Below are positions 44,176-51,957 of a stretch of 64,000 bases of DNA, one piece after another. The notes under the pieces are model-generated. The model worked only from the letters and a program-made list of their open reading frames with translations, was not told the DNA's origin and did not search any database. Position numbers and translations under genes: made by a program. Every line of letters starts with the position of its first letter. Positions within the stretch are counted from its first letter, which is position 1. Source of the stretch: an uncultured Lacticaseibacillus sp. (lineage in GTDB: Bacteria; Bacillota; Bacilli; Lactobacillales; Lactobacillaceae); assembly GCA_934370925.1 (NCBI GenBank), contig CAKRNG010000008.1:1-64000 (forward strand). Direction: 5' to 3'.

Positions 44176-46539
44176 TCAGAACTGTCCCCAAAAGTCATCG
44201 AGTGTGTTTGCTAAGTCGCGTGTGGCGTGGGCGACGCGCCAGTTTTGCCAGTGACGTGGAAAGAGGTCGACGTAGCGGCGTTCAGCAAAACGTTGATCGA
44301 GGAGGAGCACCACCCCGACATCGGTGGCGCCACGGATGACGCGGCCAGCAGCTTGCAGCACGTTGTTGAAGCCTGGCAGCTGGTAGGCATAGGCGAATCC
44401 TTGCCCGTTACGGTGCTGGTAGTATTCTTTCAGCCGGTCAGTTTCGCCTGAAAGACCTGGTAGGCCGACTGACACAACGGCCACGCCTTCCAGCGCTTTG
44501 CCACGGAGGTCGATTCCCTCCGAGAAGCTACCGCCGAGGACTGCAAAGCCAGTGACAGGCGTGTCACCAGTGAATGCGGTGAGGAAGGCGTCACGGTCGC
44601 GATTCGTCATGGCGGGCGTTTGGCTGACGACTTCGGTATCGGGATTTGCGAGAACGAACGCCATTTTGACGCGCTCCAGATAAGCGTAGGAGGGGGCGAA
44701 GACGAGGTAGTTACCGCTGTGCGCGGCCACCATGGCGGTCAGCGCGGCGGTGATGGCAGGAAGACTGCGCTCACGTTCACGGTAAGTCGTTTGAATATTC
44801 TGGGCGACCATAACGAGCTGGTTGCTTGGGGGAAAGGGGGACGGCATGTGCGTTTCCAGACTGTTTTCCGCGCCCCCTAAGACATCGCGGTAGTAGGACA
44901 TCGGGCTGAGCGTGGCGGAGAAGAGTACGGCGCCACGCCCCTTGTTCATGCTGGCATCGAGGAAGTCGCTTGCGTTGAGGCACACCAACCGGACGTGGAG
45001 GTCACCGTCAACACGGAAGGTGCGCGTGACGTACACGTCATTATAGAGTTCGCTAATCTTGAGGTAGGCGTTGGCGAGGAAGAAGGTGTCGAGGCAGGTG
45101 TCCACCACGTGCTTGACCTGGGGCGTGGGCTCCATTTCCAACCAGTCGTGGCATTCAGCGGTGAATGTATCGAGGACATCGCGCACTTGGGCAATATCGT
45201 CGTCCTGGAAGTGCTCCTCCTTGGTGAGGTTGCTGTCGAGCACGTTGAAACATTCAATAACCGCTCGAATCGCTTTGCGTAACTTGGTAAGTTTACGGTC
45301 CGGGCGGCCTTTTTCCTGTGTGAGAGCGGGTAAAAGTGAACTGAACGCTGCCCGATTGACCTCCGCCGAATACATGCTGCGGGAACGGTCAACGAGGTTG
45401 TGCGCCTCGTCGATGAGGAAGAAATTTTCGTCATCGTCTTCAGCGAAGAACCGTTGCAGGAAGACGCGGGGGTCGAATAGATAGTTGTAGTCGCAAATGA
45501 TGACGTCACAAAACAAGCTGGCGTCCAGCGAGAATTCAAACGGATCCACCGTGTATTTACGGGCACACGCCTCGATGACCGTGCGGGTAATGCAATCGTT
45601 GTGACTGAGCAAATCCACGAGGGCGGGAAGCAGGCGGTCATAGTAACCGAGCATGTAGGGATTGGTCGTGGGGTCCTCGGGTTCATCCGCGAAGGTAATC
45701 GTGTCTTTAGCCGTAAGCGTGATGCTTTTGGCGTGCAACCCCTTTGCGGTCATGTGCGCCATCGCGTCCTCGGCCACCGTGCGCGTTGCGGTTTTGGCAG
45801 TTAAATAGAAGGCGCGGTTGATGAGCCCTGCGCCCATTGCCTTGATGGTGGGAAAAAGGGTCGAAATCGTTTTACCCGTACCCGTGGGCGCCTCAACAAA
45901 CAGGCGGCTACCACTATAGATGGTTTTGTAGACGTTCCCCGCAAATTGTCGCTGTCCGTCGCGAAATTGGTCGAAGGGAAATGCCAACGTCTGGGCACTC
46001 TCGTTGCGGGTGGCAATGATGTCTTGGCGCATCTGCATCCAGATGGCAAACTGGGCGAGCAACTGGCGGTAGAAGTCGGCGAGCTCGGCCGCTGTCTTGT
46101 GTTGTTCGTGGTGTTCCGCGTCCTTATTGCGGGTATCGACGTAAATGAGGTCGATGGTGATGTCGGTCAGGTCGCGCTGCTCGCAAAGGTAGTGGGCGTA
46201 CACGAAAGCCTGTGCCCAGTACCGGTCCGTGGTGTTTTGCGGCAGGTGGGCGAAGGAACGGGCGGACGTCTTGATTTCCTCGACCGTGACGCCAGCATCG
46301 GTGGTGAGCACGCCGTCTGCACGGCCATCAATGAGGTAGTCCTGCCCAGCAATGGTGGCGCTGGCTTTGAGGTAGACTTCGCTTTCGTAGTCGTCCTCTT
46401 CGTGTGCGTCTTGGAGCTGACGGTGGATGCGGCTGCCGACTTGGGCGGTGTTGTTGCTGGCTTGGTTGGCGGGGTTGAGGTCGCCGGTACGCACGGTGCG
46501 CTCTACTAGTTCCCGAATGCCGATGCGCGTTGTGGGCAC
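44176..46539 (-). CDS. DinG/XPD-type helicase with N-terminal nuclease-like domain
   Basis: About 787 aa. Residues 1-190 resemble a PD-(D/E)xK fold: an acidic IDGRADGVL strand followed by EEIKTS, as in RecB/Cas4-type nucleases. The rest is an XPD/DinG superfamily 2 helicase: Walker A APTGTGKT, DEAH-type LIDEAHN, SATLSP and arginine motif QAAGRVIRG. Four cysteines (NDC, EAC, LFC, IIC) between the ATP-binding motifs could hold an iron-sulfur cluster. The start is GTG at 46539 (MPTTRIGIRE), 8 bases after GGAGG. A longer frame from 46581 would have the ribosome site inside it. It likely acts in DNA repair, and the substrate is unknown. Confidence 0.85.
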   Translation of the reverse strand: MPTTRIGIRELVERTVRTGDLNPANQASNNTAQVGSRIHRQLQDAHEEDDYESEVYLKASATIAGQDYLIDGRADGVLTTDAGVTVEEIKTSARSFAHLPQNTTDRYWAQAFVYAHYLCEQRDLTDITIDLIYVDTRNKDAEHHEQHKTAAELADFYRQLLAQFAIWMQMRQDIIATRNESAQTLAFPFDQFRDGQRQFAGNVYKTIYSGSRLFVEAPTGTGKTISTLFPTIKAMGAGLINRAFYLTAKTATRTVAEDAMAHMTAKGLHAKSITLTAKDTITFADEPEDPTTNPYMLGYYDRLLPALVDLLSHNDCITRTVIEACARKYTVDPFEFSLDASLFCDVIICDYNYLFDPRVFLQRFFAEDDDENFFLIDEAHNLVDRSRSMYSAEVNRAAFSSLLPALTQEKGRPDRKLTKLRKAIRAVIECFNVLDSNLTKEEHFQDDDIAQVRDVLDTFTAECHDWLEMEPTPQVKHVVDTCLDTFFLANAYLKISELYNDVYVTRTFRVDGDLHVRLVCLNASDFLDASMNKGRGAVLFSATLSPMSYYRDVLGGAENSLETHMPSPFPPSNQLVMVAQNIQTTYRERERSLPAITAALTAMVAAHSGNYLVFAPSYAYLERVKMAFVLANPDTEVVSQTPAMTNRDRDAFLTAFTGDTPVTGFAVLGGSFSEGIDLRGKALEGVAVVSVGLPGLSGETDRLKEYYQHRNGQGFAYAYQLPGFNNVLQAAGRVIRGATDVGVVLLLDQRFAERRYVDLFPRHWQNWRVAHATRDLANTLDDFWGQF

Positions 46540-46584
46540 CTCAATCCCCTCCTCTTTTTTTTTCTTTCTCGATAGTAACATATG

Positions 46585-46608
46585 GTCGGCGGTTGTGTCG
46601 GCGGTTGT
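46585..46608 (+). repeat. 12-bp tandem duplication
   Basis: GTCGGCGGTTGT occurs twice in direct succession at the left edge of repeat B6. Confidence 0.6.
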
Positions 46609-46828
46609 GGGGGAAAGTTTGGCTCCGGTTTTGGGGTGTCTTCAGTGGTGGGGCACGGTTCCATAAATTTGACCAAAGTTCGGTCAAAATTATTCCACCT
46701 CGCTTTGAGCCTGTCTGGAAGCCCACCAGACAGTCTCAAAGTCGGCCCGTATCTAAGCAGTAAACTGCTAAGATACCTTCACCACTTCCGCACAACCATC
46801 TCTCCGCCAAACTTTCCCCCACAACAGC
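46601..46828 (+). repeat. Family B palindrome, copy B6
   Basis: Outer arms 46601-46623 and 46806-46828 pair over 23 bp with one mismatch. The hairpins AAATTTGACC, CTTTGAGCCTGTCTGG and GTATCTAAGCAG are all present, the last with stem bases changed on both sides (GTATC/GATAC rather than GTTTC/GAAAC). It lies upstream of the helicase gene. Confidence 0.87.
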
Positions 46829-46927
46829 CTGCACTTGCTAACCAGGTTATGTTTCGCGTATAAGGATGCATGAACAGTCAAAAAAGTTCGCAATGACCTA
46901 TATTTGTTGGTGAAATCGTGCTTCCGT

Positions 46928-46983
46928 AAAGACAAAAGACAAAAGACAAAAGACAAAAGACAAAAGACAAAAGACAAAAGACA
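46928..46983 (+). repeat. Heptanucleotide tandem array (AAAGACA)8
   Basis: Eight perfect copies of AAAGACA in an intergenic spacer. The 7-bp unit is not a multiple of three and lies outside any gene, so slippage would alter spacing only. Confidence 0.95.
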
Positions 46984-47046
46984 AAATTCACGGTGATTAA
47001 TTCAACAAGTTTTCGGTCAATTTTCCTCCGTGGACAAGGGATGCCC

Positions 47047-47075
47047 AAAGTTTTCCCGCTCTTTGGGAAAACTTT
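47047..47075. other. Perfect hairpin upstream of the Lys-rich-tail gene
   Basis: AAAGTTTTCCC and GGGAAAACTTT form a perfect 11-bp stem with a 7-base loop. No T-run follows directly on either strand, so its function is open. Confidence 0.5.
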
Positions 47076-47230
47076 CTGCGTCGTCTTTTTCTGCATGTGT
47101 GGTTAAGAATCCCCTCCTTTCGACACTGTTTCTTGCGTCGAAGGTCATGGGTGGGCTATGATTGGTTGCGTAATTTGTTAAGGACGCACGCCCTCATCTT
47201 TTGCGATAGGGTGTTATGATGGAGAAATTT

Positions 47231-47854
47231 ATGCAAATCAACGTACAGAAATACTTGGACGCCGCTGCGAGTGATACGGTGCGCCACCTTGAACAGACCG
47301 TGCAGCCTGACGCAGTGACAACGGCCGCGGGGATGACTGCGGCGCTGCAGCCACTTGCGAATGCTGTGGTGACGGCAATTAGTAATGATGAGCTGATTCG
47401 TGCAACACTCACGATCGCCACTCAGACGCCAACTCAGGTGAGTTTTGAGACGGGCATCATCAACATGCCCCTCGTGAATGCGAAGAAGGCGGGGAATTTC
47501 TTCGAGGTTGAAGAGATCGTGCCCGTGAATGTTTATCTCGTGACCGAGAATACCTTCCTCAACGCTTCAGGATTGCGCATTGATTTGGTGGCTGACAGTG
47601 ACACGTTCACTGGGGCCACGGGGCAGTTGGTGCAGAATACTGCTGCGCACGTGCTTGAACAGGTGGCACATATCACCGAAGAAGCCGCAAAGCCAGCGCC
47701 TGAACCGGAAGAAAAGCCAGCTGCCAAGAAGACTGCGACGAAGCGAACAACCAAGAAACCAGCCGCAAAGAAAACGCCAGCCAAGAAGACCACGGCGAAG
47801 AAAGCTACCACGAAAAAGGCGACAACCACCCGCAAGAAGAAGGTGGCCGATTAA
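47231..47854 (+). CDS. Hypothetical protein with histone-like Lys/Ala tail
   Basis: Encodes 207 aa: a globular part of about 160 residues beginning MQINVQKYLDAAASDTV, then an acidic-proline hinge (PAPEPEEKP), then about 40 residues of repeated PAAKK/TTKK units ending TTRKKKVAD. Such tails occur on histone H1-like and nucleoid-binding proteins, so nucleic-acid or polyanion binding is plausible. The globular part is not recognised. The start lies 7 bases after GGAG; the ATG at 47216 precedes that site. Its stop overlaps the start of a TSUP transporter gene, so the two are translationally coupled. Confidence 0.75.
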   Translation: MQINVQKYLDAAASDTVRHLEQTVQPDAVTTAAGMTAALQPLANAVVTAISNDELIRATLTIATQTPTQVSFETGIINMPLVNAKKAGNFFEVEEIVPVNVYLVTENTFLNASGLRIDLVADSDTFTGATGQLVQNTAAHVLEQVAHITEEAAKPAPEPEEKPAAKKTATKRTTKKPAAKKTPAKKTTAKKATTKKATTTRKKKVAD

Positions 47855-48696
47855 TGAATCAGCTCCTTTTATTGTTGATTACTGGCCTTGGTGCGGGGAT
47901 TCTCGGCGCCATCATGGGCATTGGGGGCGGGATGATTGTTACGCCCGTTCTGACAATCGTGATGGGTCTGCCCATTCAGTACGCGATTGCGGCTTCCGTG
48001 ATTGCCGTGATTGCCACGAGTTCAGGGTCTACCATTGCGTACTTACACGATGAGATGTTGAACTTGCGGGTGGCGATGTTCCTTGAAATCGCCACGACGG
48101 TTGGTGCTGTGGTTGGTGCCGTGGTTTCCGGACTCGTGAACGCCAAGTTTTTATACTGGCTGTTTGGCGCGCTTTTGCTGTTCTCCAGCTACAACATGGT
48201 ACGTAAGCTGCTGGGGAAGAAGGACGCGGCGCCCGCGAAGACGAACGATGCGTTGGCGGAAAAGTTGCGGTTGAGTGGCTCGTATTATGACAAGGCCGCG
48301 CTGACGCAGGTCGAGTATGACGTGACGAACGTGCCGGGTGGATTTGCCATGATGTTTGGTGCCGGCATTGCGTCCGGACTGCTCGGAATTGGGAGTGGTG
48401 CCTTCAAGGTGATTGCCATGGACACCATTATGAAGATGCCGCTCAAGCCAAGTAGTGCAACGTCCAACCTCATGATGGGGGTGACCGCGGCGGCTAGTGC
48501 CACGGTTTACTTCTTCAACGGTTCCCTGCAGCCACAAATTGCGGGGCCGCTCGCGCTCGGAATTCTTGTCGGCGCCCTGGTTGGTTCCCGCATCATGCAG
48601 GTCCTGCCAACACGCGTACTGCGGATGATCTTCATTCCCATCGTGGCGTACATGGGCTTGCAGATGTTTTTGAAGGGATTCGGGGTGAGCCTCTAA
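47854..48696 (+). CDS. TSUP (TauE/SafE) family membrane transporter
   Basis: A 280-aa membrane protein with about eight helices and the two-fold TSUP repeat. The first half has GAIMGIGGGMIVTPVLT near residue 15, and the second half has GIASGLLGIGSGAFKV near 170. Family members export sulfite, sulfoacetate or other small organosulfur anions. The ATG shares one base with the stop of the upstream gene. It is directly followed by a DUF1634 gene, a pairing seen widely in Firmicutes and archaea, which suggests the two form a complex. Confidence 0.88.
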   Translation: MNQLLLLLITGLGAGILGAIMGIGGGMIVTPVLTIVMGLPIQYAIAASVIAVIATSSGSTIAYLHDEMLNLRVAMFLEIATTVGAVVGAVVSGLVNAKFLYWLFGALLLFSSYNMVRKLLGKKDAAPAKTNDALAEKLRLSGSYYDKAALTQVEYDVTNVPGGFAMMFGAGIASGLLGIGSGAFKVIAMDTIMKMPLKPSSATSNLMMGVTAAASATVYFFNGSLQPQIAGPLALGILVGALVGSRIMQVLPTRVLRMIFIPIVAYMGLQMFLKGFGVSL

Positions 48697-49080
48697 ATGA
48701 CAACTAAAAATCAGACTAACCTTGATGCTGAGAATAAGGAAATTGAGTTGGTGATTGGCAAAATTCTGCGCGTTGGCGTGATTTTTGCTGCTGCGGTGAT
48801 TCTGCTTGGGCTCCTGCTCAGCTTTGCCACCGGGACGACCGGCTACCCAGATGGGGTGCACCCACACCGCATCTTGTCGATTCTACAAGGCACGGTGCAA
48901 CTGAAGCCGTACGCGGTGCTCATGACTGGGATTTTCCTACTCATCTTGACGCCCGTACTGCGGGTCGTGGTTTCCATTTACGCGTTCATTAAGGAAAAAG
49001 ACCGCGTGTATGCCACCATTACGACCGTCGTTCTCGTCATCCTCCTCGCCGCCATGGTGATTGGGTATTTTGGGAAGTAA
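48697..49080 (+). CDS. DUF1634 family membrane protein
   Basis: A 127-aa protein with an N-terminal polar part and three membrane helices (about 25-45, 70-95 and 103-125), with the family-type GLLLSFATG and PDGVHPHRILSILQG segments. It starts at the base after the TSUP stop. A partner role for the TSUP transporter is inferred from this near-constant linkage. No enzymatic motif is visible. A terminator follows within 25 bp. Confidence 0.88.
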   Translation: MTTKNQTNLDAENKEIELVIGKILRVGVIFAAAVILLGLLLSFATGTTGYPDGVHPHRILSILQGTVQLKPYAVLMTGIFLLILTPVLRVVVSIYAFIKEKDRVYATITTVVLVILLAAMVIGYFGK

Positions 49081-49100
49081 CACTTTATTTTCCACTTCAA

Positions 49101-49127
49101 AACGGCTCGCGATTGCGGGCCGTTTTT
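49101..49127 (+). terminator. Intrinsic terminator after DUF1634
   Basis: AACGGCTCGC-GATT-GCGGGCCGTT with TTTT. Confidence 0.85.
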
Positions 49128-49168
49128 GTTTACCATCCGCCGTGTTTTTACGATAATGAGACGATTGG

Positions 49169-49328
49169 AGGCTGCGCCAGAAGACGGTTTGGCCCCGGTA
49201 TACAAGGCAGTCCCGGTGGAAATCCCGAACTTAGGATTTCTGCCGGGACTGCCTTGTATGTGAGGGGACAGTCTTCTGGCGCGCGACTGGATGTAACGTT
49301 CGTGTGCCTTGGACTTATGGCGTACCCA
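49169..49328 (-). repeat. Family A repeat with tail, copy A8
   Basis: The only uninterrupted full-length A element outside a B repeat: palindrome AGGCTGCGCCAGAAGACGG to CTTCTGGCGCGCGACT, then the tail GGATGTAACGTTCG to GGCGTACCC. Flanking GACGA and CGTC could pair as an extra outer arm. Confidence 0.86.
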
Positions 49329-49331
49329 CCG

Positions 49332-49487
49332 TCGTCTATTTTTTTCTTGCTGATTGGTTACTTTTCTTGGTGTACATTTCATTTTTTGTTAGCGGTTGCA
49401 ATTTCTTATTGTGCTTTTGTAGAATTAGAGTATAAGAAAAAGTTTTTTAGAATCGCTTTACTTATTTTTAGTAAGGATGTATATTAG
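49332..49487 (+). pseudogene. Possible remnant of a membrane protein
   Basis: An AT-rich open stretch encoding FFLLIGYFSWCTFHFLLAVA and then a Lys/Phe-rich tail ending in KDVY. It is open only because it continues from repeat A8 and has no start with a ribosome site. It may be a fragment of a membrane gene or chance. Confidence 0.22.
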
Positions 49488-49521
49488 TGATGTTAATTAA
49501 TCGCGCAATTTAAAGCGTGGG

Positions 49522-49527
49522 TATAAT
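49522..49527 (+). promoter_or_regulatory. -10 element of the nitroreductase gene
   Basis: TATAAT preceded by GTGGG, 37 bp upstream of the start codon. The -35 is not clear. Confidence 0.45.
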
Positions 49528-49564
49528 CATGCGGGTTACGGCTCGTTATCAGGAGGAAATTATT

Positions 49565-50167
49565 ATGGACAGCAATGTATTGGATTTACTTAAGAAGCGT
49601 CGCAGCATCTACAACCTCGGGAAGAACGTGACCGTGAGTGACGATGAACTCGTGAACTTGATTGAGGACACCATTCAGGAAACGCCAACCGCATTTAACT
49701 CCCAGACCACGCGCGCCGTATTCCTGTTTGGCGAGAACCACGACAAGCTTTGGGACATTGTGGTTGACCGTTTGAAGACTGAAGTGCCTAACGAAGCCGC
49801 TTACGAGAAGACCAAGGCGAAGATTGCCAGCTTCAAGGCTGCCTACGCAACGATTCTTTACTACACGGACACGGCTGTTGTGAAGAAGCTCGAACAGGAC
49901 TTCCCACTTTACGCCGACAATTTCTACGACTGGTCCGAACAGGCGCAGGGTTCCGCGCAGCTCAACACATGGGTGACGCTGGCTGACAACGGGATTGGCG
50001 CAAACTTGCAACACTACAACCCAATCATCGACGACCTTGTGAAGGAAGCCTTCAATATTCCTGACAACTGGCGTCTGCGCGCACAGATGCCATTCGGTTC
50101 CATCGAAGCAAACGCAGGCGACAAGGACTACATGGACAAGGCCGACCGTTTCCGCGTCTTGAAGTAG
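49565..50167 (+). CDS. Nitroreductase family protein
   Basis: A 200-aa flavoprotein of the nitroreductase superfamily, subgroup related to yeast Frm2/Hbn1 and bacterial fatty-acid-response nitroreductases. It starts MDSNVLDLLKKRRSIYNLGK, where the Arg-Arg-Ser binds FMN phosphate. TPTAFNSQTTRAVFLFG near 38 and NIPDNWRLRAQMPFG near 175 are family-typical. The ATG is 8 bases after AGGAGG. It would be a cytosolic, dimeric FMN/NAD(P)H reductase. The natural substrate is unknown. Confidence 0.87.
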   Translation: MDSNVLDLLKKRRSIYNLGKNVTVSDDELVNLIEDTIQETPTAFNSQTTRAVFLFGENHDKLWDIVVDRLKTEVPNEAAYEKTKAKIASFKAAYATILYYTDTAVVKKLEQDFPLYADNFYDWSEQAQGSAQLNTWVTLADNGIGANLQHYNPIIDDLVKEAFNIPDNWRLRAQMPFGSIEANAGDKDYMDKADRFRVLK

Positions 50168-50391
50168 GCTGCGCAACGGCCTACACTAACCCCCTATATT
50201 CCATTTCGCGTATGGGACGATTGTTGAATCTATGTTGGTCATGTCTTCAACGTTAGGTCATTGCGTTTTTTACCTACGAGATTCGCAGTGTCAGAACTTT
50301 TAGGGTTGTTCTCAGTACGATTAAACGGACCTTGGACAACAAAAAGTAGCGTGACATGGGTGCACAACCGTAAGAATATCCTTGTATATAC

Positions 50392-50446
50392 AAAAGCCGG
50401 CGCCACAGAATTCCCGAGTTTGGAATTTTGTGGCGCCGGCTTTTTT
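50392..50446. terminator. Bidirectional terminator, nitroreductase/glycerate kinase
   Basis: AAAAGCCGGCGCCACAGAAT pairs with its complement ending GGCGCCGGCTTTTTT. It lies 2 bp from the glycerate kinase stop. The tip (TTCCCGAGTTTGGAA) resembles the A-family loop. Confidence 0.9.
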
Positions 50447-50448
50447 GC

Positions 50449-51591
50449 TTATCTTGTGACCTTAATCATCCGGGCGATATTTTCTGCCAGGATTGCGATG
50501 TCGTCATGTGTGTCCGCGATGGCCTTGCGCAGTGGTTTGGCACCAGTTGGCGTGGCGAAAATGGCGTCGATGGCGTCTTCGCGGTAGAGGACGTCCACGC
50601 CTTTGCCGATGTTACCGGCGAGCACGATGACCGGGGCGTTTGGGGCGACGCTTTTGGTTGCGTGCGCCACGCCGAATGGGGTTTTGCCGTACTGTGTCTG
50701 GAAGTCGATACCACCTTCACCCGTGAACACGAAGTCGGCGTTCTTGGCGCGTTCCTTGAGGTTGGTGTACGAGACGACGATTTCGATGCCTCTTTCCAGT
50801 TTAGCGTTCGTGAAAGCGAGTAAGCCTGCACCCAGACCACCCGCTGCCCCCGCGCCAGGGAAGTTGGCGAGATCTTTACCCAGCGTCTGCTTGATGACAG
50901 CTGCGTAGTGCGCGAGGCTCGCGTCGAGTTCCTTGACCATTGCGGGTGTTGCCCCTTTTTGTGGGCCAAAGACGGCGGACGCCCCGGTTTTGCCGACGAG
51001 CGGGTTGGTGACGTCTGAAGCGATGAGAATCTCCGTTGTCGCAATCCGGGGATCAACGTGCGTCAGGTCGATGGTTGCCAGATTCTCGAGGGGACCGCCA
51101 CCATAAGGTAATTCCTTGCCGGATGCGTCTTTGAGTGACACGCCGATTGCCTGGGCCATGCCCGCGCCCCCATCGTTCGTGGCACTACCACCGATACCGA
51201 GGATGATTTTCTTGGCGCCGTGATTGAGCGCGCGGATGATGAGCTGACCGGTGCCGTATGTGGTGGCGGTCAGCGGATTTTTCGTTTTGTCGTTCACAAA
51301 TCCAATCCCACTCGCCGCGGACATTTCGATGGCGGCGGTGATGCCGTCACCCATCATGCCGTACTTGGCTTGAACGGGCTTGCCAAGGGGGCCGATGACA
51401 GTTTCGTTGATGAGCTCGCCATCTGTGGCGTCAACGAGCGATTGCACGGTGCCTTCACCGCCATCCGCCATGGGAACGAGTTCGTAGTCGGCGTCGGGAA
51501 AAATCCTGGCGAGGCCGGTTTTAATGTCTTCGGCAGCTTCCTTGGCGGTCAGGCTACCTTTGAATGAATCAGGTGCAATAACAAATTTCAT
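50449..51591 (-). CDS. Glycerate kinase (GarK/GlxK type)
   Basis: A 380-aa kinase phosphorylating glycerate in the cytosol. MKFVIAPDSFKGSLTA is at the start, PMADGGEGTVQ near 40, the phosphate-binding LGIGGSATNDGGAGMAQA near 128 and TGEGGIDFQT near 290. The start at 51591 is 7 bases after GGAGG. A longer reading extends into repeat B7 and is rejected. A GntP-type permease gene lies upstream on the same strand, which suggests import and activation of glycerate. 2- versus 3-phosphorylation is not decided. Confidence 0.92.
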   Translation of the reverse strand: MKFVIAPDSFKGSLTAKEAAEDIKTGLARIFPDADYELVPMADGGEGTVQSLVDATDGELINETVIGPLGKPVQAKYGMMGDGITAAIEMSAASGIGFVNDKTKNPLTATTYGTGQLIIRALNHGAKKIILGIGGSATNDGGAGMAQAIGVSLKDASGKELPYGGGPLENLATIDLTHVDPRIATTEILIASDVTNPLVGKTGASAVFGPQKGATPAMVKELDASLAHYAAVIKQTLGKDLANFPGAGAAGGLGAGLLAFTNAKLERGIEIVVSYTNLKERAKNADFVFTGEGGIDFQTQYGKTPFGVAHATKSVAPNAPVIVLAGNIGKGVDVLYREDAIDAIFATPTGAKPLRKAIADTHDDIAILAENIARMIKVTR

Positions 51592-51633
51592 GGGTGAACC
51601 TCCATTGGTTACATCGTTGGGGTGGAGAAGTGT

Positions 51634-51859
51634 GGTTGCGAGGAAAAGTTTGACTCCGGTTTCGGGGTGTCTCCAGTGGTGGGGCACGGTTTCATAACTT
51701 CGGCCAAACCCGGGCCGAAGTTATTCCACCTCGCTTTGAGCCTGTCTGACAAGCCCAGTCAGCCAGTCTCAAAGCCGGCCCGTTTCTAAGCGGTAAACCG
51801 CCAAGAAACTTTCACCACTTCCGCACCCCAAAACCTCCGTCAAACTTTTCCTCGCAACC
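51634..51859 (+). repeat. Family B palindrome, copy B7, inside the glycerate operon
   Basis: Perfect 21-bp outer arms (51634-51654 and 51839-51859) and a perfect 11-bp TAACTTCGGCC hairpin. The CTTTGAGCCTG and GTTTCTAAGCGGTAAACCGC hairpins are intact. It occupies the space between the permease stop and the kinase start and would be transcribed in antisense orientation to B1. Confidence 0.87.
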
Positions 51860-51957
51860 GCCAGCCACGTTATGGTCAATGTGAAAAGATAAGACGTTAA
51901 TCATGTTAGTGAATCGTGCAATTAGTTTGAGGTATCATGTAATGCTTTGCGATTTCG

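Noticed and set aside
46928..46983. Short regular repeats as a possible CRISPR array
   Set aside because: The unit is 7 bp with no spacers and there are no cas genes. It is a simple tandem repeat.
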